Notes under the pieces: model-generated
What the model was told of the DNA's origin: nothing
The model's input: only the letters and a program-made list of their open reading frames with translations
Databases searched by the model: none
Program-made: the position numbers and the translations under genes
Shown here: positions 16,102 through 23,539 of the stretch, piece by piece
Layout of the letters: each line of letters starts with the position of its first letter
Position numbering within the stretch: position 1 is the stretch's first letter
NCBI GenBank assembly: GCA_002494015.1
Contig: DLAR01000003.1
Location: 1 to 38,581 of the forward strand
DNA: 38,581 nt
Reading direction: 5' to 3'
DNA from: Porphyromonadaceae bacterium UBA7042
GTDB lineage: Bacteria > Bacteroidota > Bacteroidia > Bacteroidales > Muribaculaceae

Positions 16102-16134
16102 ACAAGCAGGAAGCCGTTGTCGCTTCCTGCTTGT
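16102..16134 (+). terminator. Hairpin terminator after nrdJ
   Basis: ACAAGCAGGAAGC (16102-16114) and GCTTCCTGCTTGT (16122-16134) form a perfect 13-bp stem around CGTTGTC, 29 bases after the nrdJ stop. No long T-run follows, which is common in this phylum. Confidence 0.65.
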
Positions 16135-16141
16135 CATGCTT

Positions 16142-16168
16142 AGAGGGTGTTTAATAACAACCTCTTAT
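16142..16168. repeat. AACAACCTCT intergenic hairpin, copy 1
   Basis: AGAGGGTGTT and AACAACCTCT (about 16143-16164) pair as a 10-bp stem with one mismatch around a 4-base loop TAAT. The same arm sequence makes a perfect 13-bp stem at 36691-36720 and appears as single arms near 12-23 and 10240-10251. It lies between the nrdJ terminator and the GTG of the next gene. Confidence 0.6.
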
Positions 16169-16181
16169 AAAAGACCAATCG

Positions 16182-16514
16182 GTGAAAATAATCTATAACA
16201 AGATAATCCCTTTCGGGAAAAGGTTTTACGCCATCAACCTTTTCGGGGTGCTGTTTGCCAAGGGGCCGTGTGACAGCGTGATGATAAATCATGAGAAGAT
16301 CCACACGGCACAGATTAAGGAACTCGGTTATCTGTTTTTCTACATCATCTACATGATTGAATGGATATTCAGGGTAATCCAGTTCCGCGGATATGTGGCG
16401 GCATACCGCAACATATCTTTCGAGCGGGAAGCCTATGCCAACCAGCACGACCCGGAGTATCTTGAAAAGCGCAGACGTTTCAGCGTCATCAGATATATCA
16501 CTAAAAATCGCTAA
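16182..16514 (+). CDS. Small HExxH membrane protein, possible metallopeptidase-like
   Basis: The 110-residue protein starts at GTG 16182, since the first ATG would cut off the conserved N-terminus. It carries the zincin motif HEKIH (residues 37-41) directly before a membrane helix (ELGYLFFYIIYMIEWIFRVI, ~47-66). After it comes FEREAYAN (80-87), whose Glu could be the third zinc ligand. I recall similar short proteins widely in Bacteroidetes without assigned function. The motif geometry suggests a minimal gluzincin-like site at the membrane surface, but catalysis is inference. It lies between nrdJ and the PBP1A gene with its own upstream hairpin, so operon membership is unclear. Confidence 0.7.
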   Translation: MKIIYNKIIPFGKRFYAINLFGVLFAKGPCDSVMINHEKIHTAQIKELGYLFFYIIYMIEWIFRVIQFRGYVAAYRNISFEREAYANQHDPEYLEKRRRFSVIRYITKNR

Positions 16515-16542
16515 AAGGGACAGAGGGTAACGTGAAAATTAG

Positions 16543-16550
16543 TATCTTTG
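16543..16550 (+). promoter_or_regulatory. -7 box for PBP1A
   Basis: TATCTTTG matches TAnnTTTG and lies 24 bases before the ATG at 16574. It gives the PBP1A gene its own promoter despite the nearby upstream gene. Confidence 0.65.
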
Positions 16551-16573
16551 CAAGTTGAAACAACGAAACCATA

Positions 16574-18964
16574 ATGAGCAAAGAGATAAATAGCGAAAGC
16601 CGGCAACGGCGCAACAATACCATCATAGGGTTGATGTGGGGAGTCTTCGGACTTTTCATTGCCGGGATTTTCATTTTCCTGTTCCTTGTTTACAACGGAA
16701 TTATCGGGTATATGCCTCCCGTAGAGGAGCTTAAAAATCCCCGCGACCGTTTCGCCTCGGTTCTGTATTCGTCAGACGGTCAGGAAATCGGACGTTATTT
16801 CCGCAATACGGGCAACCGCGTCTATGCCGACTTTGACGACATCTCGCAGCATGTGGTCGACGCGCTGATCGCAACCGAGGATGTGAGATTTGAGGAACAC
16901 TCGGGCATCGACATGCGAGGACTCGGCCGAGTCCTGTTCAAGACCATCCTGATGGGCAATAAAAATGCCGGCGGCGGCTCGACCATAACCCAGCAGCTTG
17001 CCAAGCAGCTTTATTCTCCCGAAAGCGAAGGATTCCTGTCACGCGCAATGCAGAAACCCATCGAATGGATGATTGCCGTAAAGCTGGAACGATACTACTC
17101 CAAGGAGGAAATCCTGAAAATGTACCTCAACCAGTTTGACTTCCTTTACAACGCCGTAGGCATCAAGTCGGCGGCACATGTGTATTTCGGCAAGGCACCC
17201 AAGGACCTAACCATCGAGGAGGCGGCAACCCTCGTCGGAATGGTGAAAAACCCCTCCTATTACAATCCGTTGCGGCACAACGAACGCACCCGCCAGCGCC
17301 GCAACGTCGTGTTGCAGCAGATGCATAAGGCGGGCAAACTTTCACAGGAAGATGCAGCCCGCCTTAGCGAGATGCCGCTGACGCTGAACTTCCACCGCGT
17401 TGACGCCAAAGACGGCATCGCCCCCTACTTCCGCGAGGAACTGCGACAGATGCTCCGCGCATCCAAACCCGAGCGCGGGAATTATCGCGGATGGGAGACT
17501 CAGAAATTTATCGACGATTCCATCGCTTGGGAAACCAACCCGCTCTATGGATGGATTGAAAAGAACCCCAAACCCGACGGCTCAAAGTATGACATCTACA
17601 CCGACGGATTGAAAATCTACACTACCATCGACTCGCGTATGCAGAAATATGCCGAGGAGGCAGTGGCCGAGCACATGGGGAAGACCCTGCAACCTGCATT
17701 CTTCAGGGAAAAACGCCGTGTAAAGGGCGCGCCTTACAGCGCTGACCGCACCGAGCTGTCAGAAATACGCCTGAACCACTTGATCCGCAACGCGATGAAG
17801 AATACCGACCGGTACCGCACGATGGTCAAGAGCGGCGCGTCACGAGAGGAAATCGACCGCGCTTTCAACACCCCGCGCGAGATGAAGATTTTCTCCTATT
17901 CGGGCGCAATTGACACGGTCATGACACCGCTTGACTCGGTGCTTTACCACAAGCACTTCCTGCGTTGCGGCTTTATGGCGATGGACCCGCTAAACGGCTA
18001 CATCAAGGCTTATGTCGGCGGACCTAATTTCTCATATTTCCAATATGACATGGTGTCGCAAGGCCGTCGTCAGATTGGGTCGACGGTGAAACCGTTCCTG
18101 TACACCTATGCTATGGAGGAAGGATTTACCCCGTGTGACCAGTTGTCCAACACCCAGCCGGTGCTGACCGACGAAAGCGGGCGTGTGTGGGCCCCCCGTA
18201 ACTCGGGTAGCGCGCGGGTAGGCGAAATGGTCGACCTCAAGTGGGCCCTTACCCACTCCAACAACTGGATTTCGGCTCGTCTCATCAGCCAGCTTTCCCC
18301 GCCCTCACTTGTCAGGACGATGCACAACTTCGGCATCACGGCCCAGCTGCCGTCGGTTATGTCGCTGTGTCTTGGGCCGAGCGACGTGTCGGTAAAGGAA
18401 ATGGTAACGGCCTATTCGGCGTTTGCCAACAACGGTATGCGCGTCGACCCGGTATTTGTCACCGCGATTGCCGACAACAACGGCAACATTATTTCGGAAT
18501 TTACCCCCCGCCACACCGAGGTTATCAGCGAAAAAGCCTATTACCGCATCCTTGACATGCTGCTCAACGTTGTCAACGAGGGTACAGCCCACCGCGTGCG
18601 CTCCCGCTACGGCCTGACGGCTCAGATGGGCGGCAAGACAGGTACGACCAACTATAATGCCGACGGATGGTTCATGGGCTTTACCCCGCAGCTTGTAGCC
18701 GGGACATGGGTGGGCGGCGACGAGCGTTTCATCCACTTCAACACGATGGCCTACGGTCAGGGCGCGGCAATGGCGCTCCCGATCTACGGACTGTTTATGA
18801 AAAAAGTATATGCTGACGGCAACCTGCCTTACTCCCAGTCGGCCACGTTCAAATTCCCCGAGAATCTGAGCCTGTGTGAAAGCGAGTTCTACGGTCTCTA
18901 CGATGAGGAACCCGATGCCGACCACAACGCCGAGGAATCGTCGATTGAAGGCGTGTTTGACTGA
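16574..18964 (+). CDS. mrcA: Class A penicillin-binding protein 1A (glycosyltransferase-transpeptidase)
   Basis: The 796-residue inner-membrane enzyme polymerises and cross-links peptidoglycan in the periplasm. After a short cytoplasmic tail comes one membrane helix (~residues 20-42). The GT51 domain follows with EDVRFEEHSGIDMRGLGR (catalytic Glu near 102), GGSTITQQLAKQLY (~133-147) and VKLERYYSKEEILKMYLNQ. The transpeptidase domain has the nucleophile tetrad STVK (Ser ~503), SNN (in LTHSNNWIS) and KTGT (~688). The C-terminal tail is acidic (DEEPDADHNAEE). Length and order are normal for Bacteroidetes PonA/MrcA. It is flanked by non-cell-wall genes, has its own promoter, and is followed by a small hairpin. 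Confidence 0.95.
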   Translation: MSKEINSESRQRRNNTIIGLMWGVFGLFIAGIFIFLFLVYNGIIGYMPPVEELKNPRDRFASVLYSSDGQEIGRYFRNTGNRVYADFDDISQHVVDALIATEDVRFEEHSGIDMRGLGRVLFKTILMGNKNAGGGSTITQQLAKQLYSPESEGFLSRAMQKPIEWMIAVKLERYYSKEEILKMYLNQFDFLYNAVGIKSAAHVYFGKAPKDLTIEEAATLVGMVKNPSYYNPLRHNERTRQRRNVVLQQMHKAGKLSQEDAARLSEMPLTLNFHRVDAKDGIAPYFREELRQMLRASKPERGNYRGWETQKFIDDSIAWETNPLYGWIEKNPKPDGSKYDIYTDGLKIYTTIDSRMQKYAEEAVAEHMGKTLQPAFFREKRRVKGAPYSADRTELSEIRLNHLIRNAMKNTDRYRTMVKSGASREEIDRAFNTPREMKIFSYSGAIDTVMTPLDSVLYHKHFLRCGFMAMDPLNGYIKAYVGGPNFSYFQYDMVSQGRRQIGSTVKPFLYTYAMEEGFTPCDQLSNTQPVLTDESGRVWAPRNSGSARVGEMVDLKWALTHSNNWISARLISQLSPPSLVRTMHNFGITAQLPSVMSLCLGPSDVSVKEMVTAYSAFANNGMRVDPVFVTAIADNNGNIISEFTPRHTEVISEKAYYRILDMLLNVVNEGTAHRVRSRYGLTAQMGGKTGTTNYNADGWFMGFTPQLVAGTWVGGDERFIHFNTMAYGQGAAMALPIYGLFMKKVYADGNLPYSQSATFKFPENLSLCESEFYGLYDEEPDADHNAEESSIEGVFD

Positions 18965-18998
18965 TCTTATAGATTACTCAGAGAACATTTGTGCATCT

Positions 18999-19016
18999 GC
19001 AATCTTGTCAGATTGC
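18999..19016 (+). terminator. Hairpin after PBP1A
   Basis: GCAATCT (18999-19005) and AGATTGC (19010-19016) form a 7-bp stem around TGTC, 35 bases after the PBP1A stop and just before the convergent gene ending at 19034. It could serve both strands. No T-run is present. Confidence 0.45.
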
Positions 19017-19033
19017 AAGTTTCACTTATAAAT

Positions 19034-19492
19034 TCATTCCAATCCGTTGTTCCGGTTTTGCAGACCGGGGCAACGGATTCCTTTTGACCGTCGTGGCGGC
19101 TTGGGTGTCTCGCCCGATTCAAGCGCGCCAAGCACCGGGAATGAATAAAAACGCTTGGCAGGTTTCTGTTTCTTGGGTGACAGGATTTCGGCACTGACAG
19201 TTTCCGGCTCCGATTTCTTGCGACGCGTCATGGCCGCTTTACGGGCCGACGCCGCACGGCGGATGGCAAGGTCGATGTCGGCACGGAAAAGGTCGAAAAT
19301 ATTGCGGACGCGCTGAATCATCCGATGGGCAAGCTGGCCGGTTTCAAGATATTCCTTGACAGCCATGATGACGGCAGCAAAGATGTCGGCCGAGACCCCT
19401 TTCTCGGTCATGACATTGATACAGTTGGTCAGGATGATCCGATAAGCGCGGTCTGAGACCTGACAGGTGGATTTCTTTTGGATTGCTTTCAT
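19034..19492 (-). CDS. Conserved hypothetical basic protein
   Basis: The 152-residue protein is largely helical for its first ~100 residues (SDRAYRIILTNCINVMTEKG, IFAAVIMAVKEYLETGQL, MIQRVRNIFDLFRADIDLAIRRAASARKAAMTRRKK). The C-terminal part is Lys/Pro/Arg-rich and probably unstructured. There is no signal peptide, membrane segment or known motif. I recall similar short helical proteins (RAYRLILT..., ..DIDLAIARAAAAR-like) in other Bacteroidales without function. The strongly basic second half might bind nucleic acid, which is a guess. A minus-strand TATATTTG at 19512-19519 suggests its own promoter. Confidence 0.65.
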   Translation of the reverse strand: MKAIQKKSTCQVSDRAYRIILTNCINVMTEKGVSADIFAAVIMAVKEYLETGQLAHRMIQRVRNIFDLFRADIDLAIRRAASARKAAMTRRKKSEPETVSAEILSPKKQKPAKRFYSFPVLGALESGETPKPPRRSKGIRCPGLQNRNNGLE

Positions 19493-19511
19493 TGTGTGTA
19501 GTATTTTTGTG

Positions 19512-19519
19512 CAAATATA
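19512..19519 (-). promoter_or_regulatory. -7 box for the gene at 19034-19492
   Basis: Minus-strand TATATTTG matches TAnnTTTG, 20 bases before the ATG at 19492. Confidence 0.55.
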
Positions 19520-19712
19520 CTACATGAAAAAGCCGGTTATGGTGCGATAATGTCGCTTTGTTTTGACAGGAATGCATAATTCACAATGCACTATGCATAA
19601 TCAGCTGACAGCGCGTGGGGTATATCCGGTCACACAGCTACAGCTATGCTTCCTCGATTCATGACGAAATCCGACGCGTGAAAACGGGCTTTAGGATGAA
19701 ACGCCCTCTTAA

Positions 19713-21515
19713 TTAATCCTCGCTGTAGTGGCGGAGGACGCGACGGTAGGAATTGAAAATCTTGGATTTGGAGACAAAGCCGACATATCGGCCATCCTCC
19801 ACGACGGGAAGGTTCCACGCGCCTGTGTCATCAAAGGCTTTCATTACCTTTTCCATGCTGTCGTCTACCTCGACGCGGGCAGGGGGAATGCTCATGAACT
19901 CGTTGACAAACATGCGCTTGTACAGGTCGGGGCGGAACATGATATTGCGTATTTCATCAAGCAGCACCACCCCGATAAGCTGCCCTTCCTTGCTGACAAC
20001 AGGGAACAGGTTGCGAGTTGATTGAGAAATTGCCTTCACCATGTCCTGAAGGTTCATTTCGGGACGCACCGAAACAAAGTCGGTCTCAATCACACTTCCG
20101 ATTTTCAGCAGCGTCAGCACAGCCTTGTCCTTGTGATGGGTCAGCAGCTCGCCGCGACGGGCGAGACGCATCGTGTAGATGCTGTAAGGCTCGAAAAACT
20201 TTATGGTTCCATAGGATATTGTCGAGACGATGAGCAGCGGGAGAAACAGGTCGTAACCGCCTGTCAGTTCGGCTGTCAGGAAGATTCCCATCAGCGGCGC
20301 GTGCATTACTCCGCTCATCACCCCCGCCATACCCATCAGCGCGAAGTTCTTGGTGGAGAGGTCGAGGCCAAACAGGTTGTTGATCATGAAAGCGAAGAAG
20401 AATCCGGCCATGCATCCGACATAAAGCGACGGGGCAAACGTTCCGCCCACGCCTCCGGCTCCGTTGGTGGCCGAGGTCGCAAAACACTTGGTCAGTATAA
20501 TCGCGCCGACAAAGAAGAGGATGAACCACACATCGTTGCGGTCGCCGTAGAATATCGAATTGTTTACAATCGACGACGTATTGCCGTTGAGCAGCTCGGT
20601 AATAGCGGTATAGCCTTCTCCGTAGAGAGGCGGAAAAAGGAAGATGAGGACGGCGAGAATGGAGCCGCCTACAATAATCTTTTTCCACATCGTCCCGAGA
20701 CGGCCAAAGAAGTTCTCCATCATGTTTATGACCCTCGTAAAATAGAGCGACACGAAACCAAGAAAGACACCGAGAAGGATGACGTAGGGGATGCGGGCGG
20801 TAACAAACGGCTCACTCTGTATAAAGAAGAACTCCACATCATAACCTGTAAAGACATACGCCACCGTGGCTGCCGTGATAGAGGCGATGAGCAGCGGCAT
20901 GACCGAGACGCTTGTCAGGTCAATCATCAGAACTTCAAGAGTGAAAAGCATTCCCGCGATGGGGGCCTTGAATATTCCGGCAATACCGGCGGCCGCGCCG
21001 CATCCCACCATAATCATCAGGATTCGGGGCGACATGCGGAACAGGGAGCCGAGATTGGAGCCGATGGCGGCCCCGGTGTAAACGATGGGGCCCTCGGCTC
21101 CTACCGAGCCGCCAAACCCGATGGTCATCGAGCTGGCTATGACCGATGAGTAGATGTTGTGCTTTTTCAGGCGCGACTTGTTCTGAGAGATAGCATAGAG
21201 CACACGCGTCACACCGTGGGATATATTGTCGCGCACCACATATTTTACATATAGGGCTGTCAGAAGGATGCCGAGGACGGGATAGAGAAGGTAAAGGTAG
21301 TTACCCCCGCTGATAGACATGTGGGCCGTCAGTGCCGACGAGATATAATGGATAAAAGTTTTCAACACTAAAGCGGCAAAACCGCAGAACACTCCGACGA
21401 GCAACGCAAGGATGATGACAAATGTCTTTTCCTTGATGTGCTTTTCCCTCCACAGCAGCATAGACAGAAACGCGCTGTGGCAACCCCGTGCAATATTTAC
21501 GACATGTCTTTTCAT
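19713..21515 (-). CDS. ClC-family chloride channel/antiporter with C-terminal CBS pair
   Basis: The 600-residue protein has the ClC selectivity motifs in order: GSVGAEGPIVYTGAAIGS (gating Glu present), then GAGGVGGTFAPSLYVG, and later GMAGVMSGVMHAPLMGIFLTAELTGGYDLFLP. The last ~130 residues form two CBS domains (DFVSVRPEMNLQDMVKAIS.., FMSIPPARVEVDDSMEKVMKAFDDTGAWNLPVVEDGRYVGFVSKSKI), which usually sense nucleotides and regulate transport. It acts in the inner membrane. I cannot tell channel from Cl-/H+ exchanger; the internal proton Glu was not located. It begins 24 bases after the sugar transferase stop, so it is probably the last gene of the operon read from 27.5 kb. Confidence 0.93.
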   Translation of the reverse strand: MKRHVVNIARGCHSAFLSMLLWREKHIKEKTFVIILALLVGVFCGFAALVLKTFIHYISSALTAHMSISGGNYLYLLYPVLGILLTALYVKYVVRDNISHGVTRVLYAISQNKSRLKKHNIYSSVIASSMTIGFGGSVGAEGPIVYTGAAIGSNLGSLFRMSPRILMIMVGCGAAAGIAGIFKAPIAGMLFTLEVLMIDLTSVSVMPLLIASITAATVAYVFTGYDVEFFFIQSEPFVTARIPYVILLGVFLGFVSLYFTRVINMMENFFGRLGTMWKKIIVGGSILAVLIFLFPPLYGEGYTAITELLNGNTSSIVNNSIFYGDRNDVWFILFFVGAIILTKCFATSATNGAGGVGGTFAPSLYVGCMAGFFFAFMINNLFGLDLSTKNFALMGMAGVMSGVMHAPLMGIFLTAELTGGYDLFLPLLIVSTISYGTIKFFEPYSIYTMRLARRGELLTHHKDKAVLTLLKIGSVIETDFVSVRPEMNLQDMVKAISQSTRNLFPVVSKEGQLIGVVLLDEIRNIMFRPDLYKRMFVNEFMSIPPARVEVDDSMEKVMKAFDDTGAWNLPVVEDGRYVGFVSKSKIFNSYRRVLRHYSED

Positions 21516-21539
21516 TCAACAATCTCTTTTACAAAACCT

Positions 21540-22955
21540 CTACACACCCTGCCCGGTGACAACAGTGCGGATGGTGTAGAACAATATTTTCACATCGACC
21601 GTCACCGAGATATTGCTCAGATATACAAGGTCGTATCTCATTCGTTCAATCATCTGGGTGACAGTCGAGGCATAGCCGAATTTCACCATTCCCCACGACG
21701 TGATGCCGGGGCGGATCTGATGAAGGAGAGTATAAATCGGTGCTTTTTCGGTAATCTGTTCGATAAAATAGGCTCGCTCGGGACGCGGACCGACAAGCGA
21801 CATCTCGCCACACAGGACGTTCCAGAAGTTGGGTAGCTCGTCAAGGCGGTACTTGCGCATGAAACGCCCGATGCGGGTCACACGGCTGTCATTGTCAGAA
21901 GACAGCGCGGGGCCGCCTGCCTCGGCATCAATCCGCATTGACCGTAGCTTGTGTATCCTGAACGGGCGGCGATAACGTCCCATGCGTTCCTGAGAATAAA
22001 ATGCCGGGCCGGGCGAATCAAGTTTTACCGCGACTGCGAGAGTTGCTATGACAGGCGAGGTCAAAATCAGCGCGACCATGGAAAACAGGATGTCGCAGAA
22101 ACGCTTCATGGCCACGGTAAAGTCAGACACCATCGCCCCGGAAAGATTTATCAGAGGCTCACCGGCTATGTTTTCAAATCGCGTGCGCGACATCATGGCT
22201 GCATAATGGTCAGTCGTGACCAGAATAGGCAAATCGAGAGGATACAGCCGATTTAGAAGGCTCATTGACAGGACTGTATCGTTTCCGTTCATCACTATTA
22301 TCACACCTTTTGCCCCGGTTTCCATGACCGCGCGGCCAATTTCCCCGATGCTGAAAACCGGATGTTCCACGGAAGCGTCATCGCCCTCCCCGCACACGAC
22401 ATACCCGACCGTATTGTAACCCATCGGCTTTTTCATGGAGGAAAGACGGGCATCAAGCTCGACAGCCTTGTCAATGTCGCCCACAATCAACACCGGATGA
22501 CTCCACCGGCGGGAGTGAATCATGCTGGCGGCATGGGAGGTGATTAGTATGCGCCCTGTGTAGACCGACAGGAACAATGCGGCAAAAAATAGCAGCATAA
22601 TCTCATAGGGGTATCCCTCCCCTCCCGCAATATCATTGAGCAGCGCACCGAAAAAGAATATCTGCGCACCGATAAACGTCGTTATGAAGGTATTGATAAA
22701 TTCATCGGCACGGGATCGGTGAATGGGAGACACATAGTAACCCGAAACCGCGAAAACGAGCATCAACACAGGCGGGAATATACCCAGCGAAAGCCACACG
22801 CCACGGGAACAGAGAAAAGACGCGACCGACCCGTAGACACCACATATTTCAGGAATCAGGTAGAATCGCGCGACTTCAAACACCGACACAGCGACGAGGA
22901 CCGACAGGTAGTCGGCCCCAATATACTTGAGTCGTTGTAATGCCGTGCTAATCAA
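21540..22955 (-). CDS. Polyprenyl-phosphate glycosyl-1-phosphate transferase (WbaP/WcaJ type)
   Basis: The 471-residue membrane protein starts surface-polysaccharide repeat-unit synthesis by moving a sugar-1-phosphate onto undecaprenyl phosphate. The N-terminal half has four membrane helices (residues ~10-130) and a CoA-binding-like domain (HPVLIVGDIDKAVELDARL..). The C-terminal catalytic PF02397 domain has KRFCDILFSMVALILTSP, SPGPAFYSQERMGRYRRPFRIHKLRSMR, RKYRLDELPNFWNVLCGEMSLVGPRPE and a closing WGMVKFGYA. The start is TTG 22955, overlapping the tsaC stop (TTGA); no in-frame ATG precedes the first helix. Coupled translation with tsaC is likely. The sugar is unknown, and no glycosyltransferase cluster is nearby, which is unusual. 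Confidence 0.92.
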   Translation of the reverse strand: MISTALQRLKYIGADYLSVLVAVSVFEVARFYLIPEICGVYGSVASFLCSRGVWLSLGIFPPVLMLVFAVSGYYVSPIHRSRADEFINTFITTFIGAQIFFFGALLNDIAGGEGYPYEIMLLFFAALFLSVYTGRILITSHAASMIHSRRWSHPVLIVGDIDKAVELDARLSSMKKPMGYNTVGYVVCGEGDDASVEHPVFSIGEIGRAVMETGAKGVIIVMNGNDTVLSMSLLNRLYPLDLPILVTTDHYAAMMSRTRFENIAGEPLINLSGAMVSDFTVAMKRFCDILFSMVALILTSPVIATLAVAVKLDSPGPAFYSQERMGRYRRPFRIHKLRSMRIDAEAGGPALSSDNDSRVTRIGRFMRKYRLDELPNFWNVLCGEMSLVGPRPERAYFIEQITEKAPIYTLLHQIRPGITSWGMVKFGYASTVTQMIERMRYDLVYLSNISVTVDVKILFYTIRTVVTGQGV

Positions 22956-23530
22956 TGGCGCAATATTTTAACAGTTCCATCACTTGATATTTTCACGACC
23001 TGCGACGGCTGACGCGGGACAGTGTCATCGCGGCGGTAGCAGGCCACATAGTCAACCAGCGAGAGTATCTCGGGGGATATTTCGGCATAGAACGCCGGCG
23101 ACGGGAAACCCGAGACATTTGCCGAGGTCGAGACAACAGGCCGACCAAGCCGCCCGCACAATGCGTGGGAATACGCCTCGGAGGTCACGCGGAACCCCAC
23201 ACTGCCGTCGGCGGCAAGCAGATTGGGCGCGAGTCCGCGTCCCTTGTCAAAAACGACAGTCACCGGTCTCTCACTCCACGAAATCATATCAACGGCAGCG
23301 GGCGGGACACTTTCCACCCACCGCCGCAAGTCGTCCACCGACCCGACGAGTGAGATGAGTGCCTTACTGTCAGGACGGTTCTTGATGCGGTAAACCTTCT
23401 CGACCGCGGCGGGATTGCAGGCGTCACACCCGATGCCCCACACGGTATCAGTCGGGTAAAGAATCACACCGCCCTCGTCAAGAACGCGGACTGCGGCATC
23501 AATATCTTTGTTTAAATCAATCTGTTCCAT
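22952..23530 (-). CDS. tsaC: Threonylcarbamoyl-AMP synthase (Sua5/YrdC/TsaC)
   Basis: The 192-residue YrdC-domain enzyme makes threonylcarbamoyl-AMP from Thr, bicarbonate and ATP, the first step of the t6A37 modification of ANN-decoding tRNAs. It has GGVILYPTDTVWGIGCDA (residues ~17-34), KVYRIKNRPDSKALISLV (KxR..P.. substrate site) and the late SANVSGFPSP motif. Length fits the short TsaC form without the Sua5 C-terminal domain. It begins 9 bases after the antiporter stop and overlaps the sugar transferase start, inside a long same-strand operon. The companion TsaB, TsaD and TsaE genes are not in the window. Confidence 0.94.
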   Translation of the reverse strand: MEQIDLNKDIDAAVRVLDEGGVILYPTDTVWGIGCDACNPAAVEKVYRIKNRPDSKALISLVGSVDDLRRWVESVPPAAVDMISWSERPVTVVFDKGRGLAPNLLAADGSVGFRVTSEAYSHALCGRLGRPVVSTSANVSGFPSPAFYAEISPEILSLVDYVACYRRDDTVPRQPSQVVKISSDGTVKILRH

Positions 23531-23539
23531 AACGCGAGA

